Made by a program: the position numbers and the translations under genes. Shown here one piece after another: positions 32,705-40,666 of a stretch of DNA of 44,408 bases. The stretch is taken from contig DAIDJF010000047.1 in the NCBI GenBank assembly GCA_027451525.1, positions 1 through 44,408 of the forward strand. Direction: 5' to 3'. Positions within the stretch are counted from its first letter, which is position 1. Each line of letters opens with the position of its first letter. Under the pieces are notes generated by a model. That model did not search any database and was not told where the DNA came from. It worked only from the letters and a program-made list of their open reading frames with translations. The stretch comes from Ktedonobacterales bacterium. GTDB lineage: Bacteria; Chloroflexota; Ktedonobacteria; Ktedonobacterales; Ktedonobacteraceae.

Positions 32705-34008
32705 GCGAAACGCTCCTGATATTTCTTCAGTTCCCGCTTCAAATTTTCAATTTCTTTCTCTAGTGCAATCATCTTGAGTTCGCGACCCACTACGACTTCT
32801 TCAAATTTCTCCAGGTCAAGGATTTTCTCCTGCAATTCCGCTTTGGATTCCTGTAAGTCGCGTACAACCTTTTCATATGCGCGCATATCGCGCAAAATGC
32901 CAATTGCACCGATGACCTTGCCATCAGTGTCGCGTAACGCGGACGCATTGAGTGTTGTAGGGATGACTTCGCCAGAAGCACTGCGTGGGTTGAGTCGGGC
33001 ATTGCGTGTGACACCGCGTTCAATGACTTCGCGTAGGGCGGCCAGGAATTCGCGTGTCTCTTCCGGGCTAATGAAGCGGGAAAGGGATTGCTCTAGCACC
33101 TCATCGGGACGAAAACCAAGCAATTCGTAAACTGCGTCATTTGCCTGTAAAATTTTGCCCTCCAGGTCAGAGACGAAAACAGGATCAGGGGCATTTTTAA
33201 TCAGGCTGTCGGAATAGGCGAGTGCTTTATCCAATTCGCGCATATCGCGTAGCATGCCGATGGCGCCAATCACTTTGCCATCACTATCCCGTAAGGCGGA
33301 GGCGTTTAAACTGGTAGGGATAATTTCGCCAGAGGCACTGCGCGGATTCAGGCGCGTGTTCCGAATTACGCCGCGTTCGATGACTTCGCGCAACGCGGCG
33401 GTAAACTCGCGTGTCTCTTCAGGGCTGATGAAGCGAGAAAGGGATTGTTCGAGCACTTCATCTGTACGGAAACCGAGGAGTTCATAAACAGCATCGTTAG
33501 CAGAGAGAATCTTGCCCTCCAAGTCAGAGACAAAGACGGGATCAGGTGCATTTTTAATTAAGCTATCGGCATAAGCGCGGGCCTTGTCTAGTTCGCGCAT
33601 ATCGCGCAGAATACCGATGGCGCCAATCACTTTGCCATCACTATCCCGTAAGGCGGAGGCATTCAAACTGGTGGGAATGATTTCGCCGGAAGCACTGCGT
33701 GGGTTTAAGCGGGCATTGCGTGTGACGCCGCGTTCGATGACTTCGCGTAGGGCGGCAGTAAACTCGCGTGTCTCTTCAGGGCTGATGAAGCGAGAAAGGG
33801 ATTGTTCGAGCACCTCATCTGTACGGAAACCGAGGAGTTCATAGACAGCGTCGTTAGCAGAGAGAATCTTGCCCTCCAAGTCAGAGACAAAGACGGGGTC
33901 AGGTGCATTTTTAATGATCGCATCTGCGTCTAACCAGCCATGATTGCGGGTAGTTTGTATAGCAGATGAGATAATGGAATGATGAAGCGTATTAGAAGTA
34001 TCAGGCAT
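32701..34008 (-). CDS. Stand-alone triple-PAS protein with C-terminal coiled coil
   Basis: A 435-residue signalling protein made of three near-identical PAS domains: units of 119 residues starting at residues 31, 150 and 269, each opening with (I/L)IKNAPDPVFVSDLEGK and containing RFISPEETREF and NPRSASGE. A basic-acidic coiled coil (about 380-435) ends it. There is no kinase, cyclase or DNA-binding domain. Copies 1 and 2 differ at about six residues by my reading; copy 3 differs a little more. It is the first gene of the operon with the two kinases, and its stop overlaps the kinase start. It likely senses a small molecule, redox state or energy state and acts through the kinase. The ligand cannot be told. 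Confidence 0.9.
   Translation of the reverse strand: MPDTSNTLHHSIISSAIQTTRNHGWLDADAIIKNAPDPVFVSDLEGKILSANDAVYELLGFRTDEVLEQSLSRFISPEETREFTAALREVIERGVTRNARLNPRSASGEIIPTSLNASALRDSDGKVIGAIGILRDMRELDKARAYADSLIKNAPDPVFVSDLEGKILSANDAVYELLGFRTDEVLEQSLSRFISPEETREFTAALREVIERGVIRNTRLNPRSASGEIIPTSLNASALRDSDGKVIGAIGMLRDMRELDKALAYSDSLIKNAPDPVFVSDLEGKILQANDAVYELLGFRPDEVLEQSLSRFISPEETREFLAALREVIERGVTRNARLNPRSASGEVIPTTLNASALRDTDGKVIGAIGILRDMRAYEKVVRDLQESKAELQEKILDLEKFEEVVVGRELKMIALEKEIENLKRELKKYQERFA
32870..33918 (-). repeat. Three tandem 357-bp coding repeats (PAS units)
   Basis: Units lie at about 33562-33918, 33205-33561 and 32870-33204 (last unit partial). Nucleotide runs of 40-55 bp are identical between copies 1 and 2, for example the run around 33265-33305 and the run around 33405-33460 recur 357 bp on. 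Such identity implies recent duplication or ongoing gene conversion. Confidence 0.9.
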
Positions 34009-34191
34009 GCGACAAATCCTTTTTGAAAATAAGTGGTTTCACTCATGGAAACAAGAACACGTTCCATGAGAATCACATACGTCAAACGTTGCGTAATGCT
34101 CTATTGCGGTTGTGACCTGATAAACCAGAAACACGGCCATATATGTTACACGGATGACTTCTTTGTAGTGGAGACAATTAGAAGCAGAAAA

Positions 34192-34208
34192 TCCCCCAAA
34201 TGGGGGGA
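34192..34208 (-). terminator. C/G hairpin with T-run after the DinB-like gene
   Basis: On the minus strand this reads as a six-pair C/G stem with a 4-nt loop (ATTT), followed directly by ATTTTC, the classic intrinsic terminator arrangement. It lies about 60 bp after the DinB-like stop codon at 34268. Confidence 0.6.
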
Positions 34209-34267
34209 GAGGAAAAAATGCTGCTCATACCGTGAGAAAGGGTTTTCTATGCATCAATCTTTTCGCC

Positions 34268-34840
34268 TCAGCTAGCCGGTTTGTCTTTCGCTCGCGGGAC
34301 CCAATCGAGTAGCTCATTCTGGATAGCGTGCTGTCCGAGGAAGAGGCTCAATTGGGCGGCATGCTCCTGGACGTGGCGCAAATTGTAAATCTGTAGCTCC
34401 AGAAAGCTGACCGGTTGCCCCTCGGACCAGGGATATGCGACGGGTCTGAGTGCCTGTTCGTCTGAAAGCTGAACCAGTGTGGTGTGGCATTTCTGGCGCG
34501 TGGACGTGAGATAGGCGCGCAATTCCTCTCTAGTATAGGGGTGTTCGGGTAGTGTCTCTACGGAATCGAGCACTCCTTGGACAAAGGGCGCAGGGGGTGC
34601 AAATGCCTCTTCTGGGACGCCTGAGAGATACAGGTCGAGCCAGGTAAGTGCATGAAAGATGACATACCAGAACTCCCCAAACTGCGACGGAAATTCCGAT
34701 GGCGGCGTGGTGTGCCAGAGGCGCTCTTCCCACAACGAGGTGGGGCAGGCATCGAGAACGTTTTCAAGCATATCAATGGCTGCGCCGAACTGCTGCCACA
34801 GAGCGGTGCGGAATGTTGTCTCCATCCGTTGTTGCGCCAT
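34268..34840 (-). CDS. DinB-family protein
   Basis: A 190-residue four-helix bundle protein of the DinB/YfiT type. Putative metal ligands are the His of FHALTWLDLYL in the second helix and the two His of YNLRHVQEHAAQL in the fourth, the usual H...H-x3-H arrangement. In this superfamily, members act as thiol transferases with bacillithiol or mycothiol, or have unknown roles. Start at 34840 (ATG) with AGGAAA upstream. It appears monocistronic. Confidence 0.82.
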   Translation of the reverse strand: MAQQRMETTFRTALWQQFGAAIDMLENVLDACPTSLWEERLWHTTPPSEFPSQFGEFWYVIFHALTWLDLYLSGVPEEAFAPPAPFVQGVLDSVETLPEHPYTREELRAYLTSTRQKCHTTLVQLSDEQALRPVAYPWSEGQPVSFLELQIYNLRHVQEHAAQLSLFLGQHAIQNELLDWVPRAKDKPAS

Positions 34841-35516
34841 AACGTTTCCTCTTTTGTTCTTTTTTTCACAGAGAGTGAGAAGATATCCTGATACCAGTAA
34901 ATTCTTTTAGTATGTGGGTTTTCCGCGACTTTGATAATAAAGTCTGCAGTAACAAGATCGAGAAAAGATCTGTTCCTACAGTATACCAGATCAAACGGTC
35001 TCTCTTTTTAGAACAGCAGCAAGCTTTTCAGCGTTCATGTACCGTCTGTCAACGCTCTCTTCCCACTTGCCGCGCAACCTGAGTGTTGCTTGCCTTTCTC
35101 ACTACTCGCCAGCCAGAGATCACGAAGGTTTCACAGGTGTGTTGTTGCTACGACCGGGAAGCGCGTGAAGAAAATCAAGAGGCTATGCAACATTCTTTGA
35201 CACCAATGACGGCTGCCTGCTGTGGAAGGGTGAGTGATCGCTGACAGAACCAAAAAAACTGGTCTGCTACCAAATCCATGCATAAATAAGAGCGGTTAAG
35301 AGCGTATTATGATAGTACAAACAGCAAAGGCAGTATATAGGGAGAAACTGATGGATGCAAAAGAAATAACATGTATGGCAAAAAATAAATATGTGGCGAG
35401 CCGCACACAAGAAGGGCACGATTTTTAGGTAACATCTGGCGTTAGAGTCAGTAGAGACGGAAAAATCTTGCAGAAGCTGTTGATGAAAATTTTTGACCTT
35501 TTAGAAAAGAGTGAAT
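34841..35516. other. Long AT-rich intergenic region
   Basis: About 676 bp between the DinB-like and Asp-box lipoprotein genes. Apart from the tiny ORF at 35351, I recognise no gene, RNA or repeat. A sequence around 35310-35320 (TTATGAT) could be a -10 box for that tiny ORF. Confidence 0.3.
35351..35428 (+). CDS. Very short ORF (25 residues), possible leader or relic
   Basis: The frame MDAKEITCMAKNKYVASRTQ... ends at TAG 35426-35428. It has an AGGGAG ribosome binding site 7 nt before its ATG and lies 88 bp upstream of the lipoprotein start. Charged and Lys-rich. It may be a leader peptide, a gene relic or chance. Confidence 0.22.
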   Translation: MDAKEITCMAKNKYVASRTQEGHDF

Positions 35517-36728
35517 ATGAAATTGATGCATAAAAATGTATGGATGCGTTATTGGCTGAGTACGATGATGGTATTGCTGGTCTTCGTACTAGCGGCATGT
35601 GGTGCAAGTAGTACAACAGGTTCACAAGGGAGCGGAACATCTGCAACTTCCACGCCGAGCGCGACGGTTGCGAGTGGTACGACACCCACTGTTCCCGCGA
35701 CTGCGACAGCAATCCCTGAAACAACCGTGCCTTTAACGGCTATTCGTATGCTTGATCAGATGAATGGATGGGCTTTGACAAAAAACTCGATTCTGAAAAC
35801 GAGTGATGGCGGACAGACCTGGCATGATGTCACACCTTCCGGTTTCCAGCTGAACGCGCAAAGTACAGGCGATTTTATGAATGGCACCTATGCCTGGGTT
35901 GCCACCTTGCAAGGGTCGACTGTGACCGTGTTGCGCACCAGTGATGGCGGTTCAAACTGGCAAAGTGCAACTTTTACCACGCAACAGCGAGGCGTAGATC
36001 GTCCGCATTTTATTAACACAAGCGATGGTTGGATTGCCACGATGACAGCGCAGGGTATGTTTCATGAAGATGAGGAGATCTACCAGACAACAAATGGTGG
36101 TCAGAGTTGGACGTTAGTAGCAAGTACAGCCAACAATGCCAGTGGTCTACCTACTAGCGGTAATAAGACGGGTATCTCATTCATGAATACGACGACTGGT
36201 TGGGCGACCGCTGATATTCCGGCTATCTATAGCTGGCTCTACAAGACGACCGATGGCGGAAAAACCTGGCATAATCAGCCGTTGGCTGCTCCCAGTGGAG
36301 TGACGAATGTGGGTGAATTTGTCACTACGCCACCCGTCTTTTTCGGCACGACTGGCATCATGCCTGTGCAACTCTTTGCAAGTGGGCATAGTGGCGTTGA
36401 TCTCTATGTTACCCATGATGGCGGTCAGAGTTGGACGCCAACGCAATTTACCAGTATTACTAGCCAAAATGTGTATGTGGTGGATCTGCAGCATGCGTGG
36501 GCTACTGCTACTACAACCTCTAACTCAACGATTGTATACGCCACCAGCAATGCTGGTCAGAGTTGGCAGCAGGTCTCTACCCTCGCGCAACCTGTCGGTT
36601 CGTTGAGTTTCATCGACAATTTACACGGCTGGGCTATTGGTCAAGCTTCTTCTTCAACGCCGCTACTGTGGAGCACCAGTGATGGTGGTCAAAGCTGGCA
36701 GAGTATCACCTATCGTATCGTGCATTAA
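35517..36728 (+). CDS. Asp-box (Ycf48-like) propeller lipoprotein
   Basis: A 403-residue exported lipoprotein. The signal sequence ends in a lipobox, LAAC with C28, then comes a Ser/Thr/Gly-rich linker (about 29-75). The rest is a seven-bladed propeller marked by Asp-boxes: SDGGQTW, SDGGSNW, TNGGQSW, TDGGKTW, HDGGQSW, SNAGQSW and SDGGQSW. Cyanobacterial Ycf48 helps assemble photosystem II, but nothing photosynthetic is seen here, so a general extracellular scaffold or carbohydrate-related role is more likely. ATG 35517 is preferred over GTG 35511. Its hairpin terminator is at 36791. Confidence 0.85.
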   Translation: MKLMHKNVWMRYWLSTMMVLLVFVLAACGASSTTGSQGSGTSATSTPSATVASGTTPTVPATATAIPETTVPLTAIRMLDQMNGWALTKNSILKTSDGGQTWHDVTPSGFQLNAQSTGDFMNGTYAWVATLQGSTVTVLRTSDGGSNWQSATFTTQQRGVDRPHFINTSDGWIATMTAQGMFHEDEEIYQTTNGGQSWTLVASTANNASGLPTSGNKTGISFMNTTTGWATADIPAIYSWLYKTTDGGKTWHNQPLAAPSGVTNVGEFVTTPPVFFGTTGIMPVQLFASGHSGVDLYVTHDGGQSWTPTQFTSITSQNVYVVDLQHAWATATTTSNSTIVYATSNAGQSWQQVSTLAQPVGSLSFIDNLHGWAIGQASSSTPLLWSTSDGGQSWQSITYRIVH

Positions 36729-36790
36729 TAAAGGTAAGAAGCGTTGTCGAAGCCGTCTTACTCACCAGTCAGATAAGCACAACAAGCACG

Positions 36791-36828
36791 TCTCCGTTGC
36801 CAGATTATAGAAATTCTGGCAACGGAGA
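36791..36828. terminator. 14-bp hairpin between convergent genes
   Basis: Perfect arms 36791-36804 and 36815-36828, loop of 10 nt, between the lipoprotein and the P450 gene. Likely ends both transcripts. Confidence 0.65.
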
Positions 36829-36851
36829 GAATCTGCGATGCTCATGCAACA

Positions 36852-38084
36852 TCATGAGAGGTCTTTGTTGTTGAGATGCTCGAAGGTGATTTGCAAGTGT
36901 TCAGGGCCGCGTAAGGCAGCATTGCTCCGATAAGGCGGCGGGTCAGTAACCAGGCGTGGACCATCCAGACGCTGTGAGAATGCCTTCAAGGCTATTACTG
37001 CTTCGAGCCGCGCAAGAGGTGCGCCAAGACAATAGTGGTCGCCGCTGCCAAAGCCAAAATGCTCGTTGTCTTTCCGCTCAGGCCAGAAGCGGTCGGGATC
37101 GACAAAACGGGCAGGATCGTGATTGCCCGAAGCGAGTAACAAGACAACCCTGCCCCCTTGTGGGATGGTCACTCCTGCGAGCGGAATGTCGGCCAATGTT
37201 GTGCGCGTGCGAAACTGTACTGGTGGATCGTAGCGCAACACCTCTTCTACTGTGGGGATAACCAGAGCCGGGTTACGCTGCAACTGATCAAACACCTCTG
37301 GATGACGCAGCAGTGCTAGCATACTATTTGTAATCAAGTTGACAGTTGTCTCATGACCGGCGATTAACAGCAATTCCATCGTGGCCAGCAGGTCCGCTTC
37401 AGACAGACGACCATCCGGGTCATCGCCAGCTACCAGTTCAGAGCACAAATCATCCTGGGGCTGCATACGACGTGCCTCGCAGAGCTGTTGCATATAGGCA
37501 TGCATCTGTGTACGGCTTTGCTCCGCCTGTTGCACTTCCGTCTCACTCAAACTTTCGGTCGGATCCAGCGTGCGTACCATAGCCGAGGACCAGCCACGAA
37601 AGCGCGGTTCGTCTTCGCGTGGCACGCCAAGCAACTGGCAGATGATCATGACTGGCAGCGGATAGGCAATATCTTGTACCACATCGAGTTGGTGCTGATG
37701 CTTTCTGGCGTCAAGCAAGGCCTTGACCTCTTGTTTGATCTGCTCTTGCAATGCCAGAATCCGTTGCGGAGTAAACTGATGTCTGATCAGGCGACGGAGC
37801 TGGGTGTGTAGAGGCGGATCAGTAAAAATGAAGGGAGGCGTCGCTGCAGCTGTAGCCGTCAAAGCACTCGCCGGGCGTGCGCTCTTGCGTTCATCTGAAC
37901 TGATTCTTGGATCGTGGAGCAGCAGGTTGATCTCTCGGTACGTGCTGACGACATAGGTTCCATCCTCTTGCTCCGAGACTGGTATTTCGCGCAGGCGGGC
38001 ATAGATGGGATAGGGGTTGGCCCGACTGACCGGGTCGAGTACCTGGGCAAACAGTTTCTTCGGCGTGACACGTGCCTGGACCAT
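36852..38084 (-). CDS. Cytochrome P450
   Basis: A 410-residue soluble bacterial P450 (class I). The oxygen-binding I-helix motif AGHETT is at 243-247. The K-helix E-x-x-R is E281-R284 (EEVLRY). The haem-ligand loop FGFGSGDHYCLGAP has Cys352. There is no membrane anchor. Start ATG 38084 follows AGGAGG and shares one base with the stop of the upstream FAD reductase gene (TGATG). As last gene of the operon it should receive electrons from the encoded ferredoxin and reductase. The substrate is unknown. Confidence 0.95.
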   Translation of the reverse strand: MVQARVTPKKLFAQVLDPVSRANPYPIYARLREIPVSEQEDGTYVVSTYREINLLLHDPRISSDERKSARPASALTATAAATPPFIFTDPPLHTQLRRLIRHQFTPQRILALQEQIKQEVKALLDARKHQHQLDVVQDIAYPLPVMIICQLLGVPREDEPRFRGWSSAMVRTLDPTESLSETEVQQAEQSRTQMHAYMQQLCEARRMQPQDDLCSELVAGDDPDGRLSEADLLATMELLLIAGHETTVNLITNSMLALLRHPEVFDQLQRNPALVIPTVEEVLRYDPPVQFRTRTTLADIPLAGVTIPQGGRVVLLLASGNHDPARFVDPDRFWPERKDNEHFGFGSGDHYCLGAPLARLEAVIALKAFSQRLDGPRLVTDPPPYRSNAALRGPEHLQITFEHLNNKDLS

Positions 38085-39595
38085 CAGTGCATTCCTCCTA
38101 TCTGTACTTCTTGTAGAAAGGGATGTTTCTCTATGCTAGTCTCGTACGTGGGCAAGGTCATGATGGGTGGCGCACCAAGCGGAACACGTGGATCCAGGAG
38201 CTTGAGCACCTCTTCCTCAAGACGCTGTTCTGGCGTGTTCGGGCCAGCCCCTGTGAGTATTACCCCCGCATCGTGTGTGGGCTGTCCACGTCGAGGAAAT
38301 CCCGCCGGTAATGGATGGAGTGTAGCAGGCCCATTGGATGCGTGCAGCGTCGGCGGGAACGGCGCACGGGCCTCAATCATCGCTTGATAGGCCGGTAAGG
38401 TCCTGGGTGAGTTGACAGCAACCGCCGCGACTATACGTCCCTCTCGCCCATAAGCTGCGACCAGGCGACGCTCCTCTATGGATCCCTCGGTGAGTACGAT
38501 GGTATCAGCAGAGGTTGGTACACCAAGTGCTTTGATATTGGCTCCGAACTGGTTAGACCAGAAGAAAGGCAGATGCTTATGTGCGCGTCGCGTCGTAGTC
38601 GTGGCTAACATGTTATGAGCTGCGACCTCGGCTTGAATGGCGGCATTGCTCCAGTGTTCCACCACCAGAAGCTCACCGTCATAGAGGGGATGAGGCCAAC
38701 GCGCTACATCTCCTGCCACGAAGATGTCATCGGTGACCACTCCATCGGCATCAAAGGCGCGACAGGCGGCATCGCACACGATGCCACGCGAGTCGGCGGC
38801 CAGCCCCGCATCCTGTAACCACTCTATGTTGCGCAGGGAACCCAGGGCTACCACAGCCACATCTACATCCAACTCGTCTCCATCAGAGAGACGGGCGCGA
38901 CGAAGCTGCTTATGAGCATCGCCTTCCAGCGCGAGTACCGTGGTATTGCAGCGCAAATCTACTCCATGCTGACGCTGTAAATAGGCGGCAAAGGTTCCGG
39001 CGGCCTGCCCAAGAGCACCAGCCAACGGCGTCGCGCTACGTTCAGTGACGGTGACGTGCAGATCCAGTTCGCGGCAGACAGAAGCCAGTTCGGAGCCAGT
39101 GAAACCGGCCCCAATAATCAGCACCCGTTTGGGCCTCTCTGCCAGACGCGCATGTAGCCGAGCGGCGTCATCACGGGTGCGGAGCGTGAACACACCATCG
39201 AGGGCACCCTGCTCCTTATCCGGCCAGGGACGCGCTCGTGTGCCAGTAGCGATCAACAGGCGATCAAAGGGATGCAGACCGCCATCAGCAAGCTGTACCT
39301 GTCGGTTGGGCAGATCAAGTGCCACCGCTTTGGTTCCCAGTATCCATTGCGCGGCCACTTCTCGCCGCCGGGGCAGGGTGGTCTGTACTTCCGAGATCCA
39401 TCCCTCCTGGACCGCTTTGGAGAGCGGCGGGCGATCATAGGGTTCGTAGGGTTCGTCACCAATCAGGGTCAAATGACCTGTAAAACCTTCTGCGCGCAGG
39501 GTCTCTGCCGCCCGCAAACCGGCCAGAGAAGCCCCAACAATCACTATGCGACCAGTAGCGGTGCCGTTCCATACTGGTGGAGGACTACTCGTCAT
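38084..39595 (-). CDS. FAD-dependent ferredoxin reductase
   Basis: A 503-residue FAD/NAD(P)-binding reductase of the rubredoxin/putidaredoxin-reductase type. It has the FAD-binding motif VGASLAGLRAAETLR (glycines at 21-28 region), NAD-binding GAGFTGSELASVCRE, the ATG-motif-like IATGTRARPW, and FVAGDVARWPHPLYD for FAD. An extra C-terminal stretch of about 90 residues exceeds the usual 400-410 residue length. Its start overlaps the ferredoxin stop by 4 nt (ATGA). It transfers electrons from NAD(P)H to the [3Fe-4S] ferredoxin for the P450. Confidence 0.9.
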   Translation of the reverse strand: MTSSPPPVWNGTATGRIVIVGASLAGLRAAETLRAEGFTGHLTLIGDEPYEPYDRPPLSKAVQEGWISEVQTTLPRRREVAAQWILGTKAVALDLPNRQVQLADGGLHPFDRLLIATGTRARPWPDKEQGALDGVFTLRTRDDAARLHARLAERPKRVLIIGAGFTGSELASVCRELDLHVTVTERSATPLAGALGQAAGTFAAYLQRQHGVDLRCNTTVLALEGDAHKQLRRARLSDGDELDVDVAVVALGSLRNIEWLQDAGLAADSRGIVCDAACRAFDADGVVTDDIFVAGDVARWPHPLYDGELLVVEHWSNAAIQAEVAAHNMLATTTTRRAHKHLPFFWSNQFGANIKALGVPTSADTIVLTEGSIEERRLVAAYGREGRIVAAVAVNSPRTLPAYQAMIEARAPFPPTLHASNGPATLHPLPAGFPRRGQPTHDAGVILTGAGPNTPEQRLEEEVLKLLDPRVPLGAPPIMTLPTYETSIEKHPFLQEVQIGGMH

Positions 39596-39834
39596 ACCTT
39601 TTCTCCGCTCTTTTCTGATTGAGAAACCGTCCCTGACTGTTCATCCAAGTAATCGATGGTAATGGCGTTGACGGGACAGGCCACGGCGGCCCACCTGACC
39701 TGCTCACGCATCTGGTCATCGGGGGTATAATCATATTCAAGGGCTTCTTCACCATGAAAACGAAAGACATTTGGCGCGAGGAACACACACTGCCCATAGC
39801 TCTGACAGCGTGTCAAATCAACGACAATTCTCAC
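39592..39834 (-). CDS. [3Fe-4S] ferredoxin, P450 partner
   Basis: An 80-residue ferredoxin. Cys10, Cys16 and Cys53 (C-x5-C and CPVNAI) leave one cluster position without Cys, the pattern of [3Fe-4S] ferredoxins that serve P450s. The start is set at GTG 39834, which has AAGGAG at a 7-nt spacing. An upstream in-frame start at 39870 would add a non-conserved tail, and a GTG at 39840 is too close to that site. The stop overlaps the reductase start (ATGA). It is first in the ferredoxin-reductase-P450 operon. Confidence 0.9.
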   Translation of the reverse strand: MRIVVDLTRCQSYGQCVFLAPNVFRFHGEEALEYDYTPDDQMREQVRWAAVACPVNAITIDYLDEQSGTVSQSEKSGEKV

Positions 39835-39870
39835 GTGCACACTCCTTTCGTAGTCTCCAGCTTTCCTCAC

Positions 39871-40430
39871 AATGCCCCACAGTTATAGGTTTAACTTCAA
39901 AATGTACGGGAATGTTTGTATGCTTGTCTCCGATGGGAAGCTATCTCTGAGCGTCTTTTCAGAGAGAACACGTAAGCGGAATGCTTAAAATTTCACTTAT
40001 TTTGAAACATGAGCTTGATTATCTTTTTTTTCTTATAAAACAGCTTTTATGCTTTCTAATTTTAATTTGCTCTATTTGGTATACTGTTCGGAATTACGCT
40101 GGAATTCTCAGCTGGGCTGTGTCGGTAGCGTTGGAGGAGATGGTAATGTGACAATTTCAGAAGAAATAGATGACCATAAACGAGCCTTTTTCACAATTAA
40201 GACTGATAGCTGCGTAGAAATATTTTCCCTTTTAACTGGTCTATGATCTTCATTGTAGCAATAAAACATATTTGTCGTAAACATATCACATGATTAACCA
40301 TTTTTACTGCTATGGAGCTATACATTCCTACTCTTGCAATACTTTTATTCCCATTTGTTGTGATAAATAGCCGGGTTTATGCTATACTTCATATATAAAA
40401 ACCCATCCTGGGGAAGGATCAATCACAGGT
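39871..40430. other. AT-rich intergenic region
   Basis: About 560 bp between the ferredoxin start and the vWA remnant. It has T-runs around 40025-40040, which might be promoter or terminator related, and a TATACT-like box near 40384. No convincing gene or RNA structure was recognised. Confidence 0.3.
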
Positions 40431-40624
40431 ATGTTAGATAACCTTTATACAAGAATCTTTATATCTCGTCATCCAGGGTTATTTATTTTTCTGCTGGATC
40501 AATCAACTTCGATGGGTGAGCCGGTAAAAGGCTAGGAGTATAGTAAAGCTAATCTCGCGACAACCGCCATCAATAACCTTATTTTTTTGAACTGGTTCGT
40601 GGCGTCCCATTGTGGGGAATATAA
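40431..40624 (+). pseudogene. Decayed von Willebrand factor A domain gene fragment
   Basis: An ATG at 40431 opens a 34-residue frame containing HPGLFIFLLDQSTSMGEPV, which matches the first strand and MIDAS motif (D-x-S-x-S) of vWA proteins. It is cut by TAG at 40533. Reading past it gives EYSKANLATTAINNLIF, the expected next helix. After a run of seven T (40572-40578), only a shifted frame gives FELVRGVPLWGI before TAA at 40622. This looks like the 5' part of a vWA gene, inactivated by an in-frame stop and a homopolymer frameshift and then truncated. It ends 42 bp before the Ser/Thr kinase gene. Confidence 0.62.
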
Positions 40625-40666
40625 AGTGTTACAAGCGTATAAATACTGTATTTGGGGGAATATATT

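Noticed and set aside
32870..33918. Regular repeats that might suggest a CRISPR array
   Set aside because: The 357-bp units keep one open frame and encode PAS domains; no short direct repeats with unique spacers exist.
40049..40246. 65-codon plus-strand frame in an AT-rich region
   Set aside because: No site for ribosome binding at its start, no family resemblance, low-complexity surroundings.
40380..40660. Possible riboswitch before the Ser/Thr kinase
   Set aside because: No known riboswitch core could be matched, and the sequence reads better as a decayed vWA gene.
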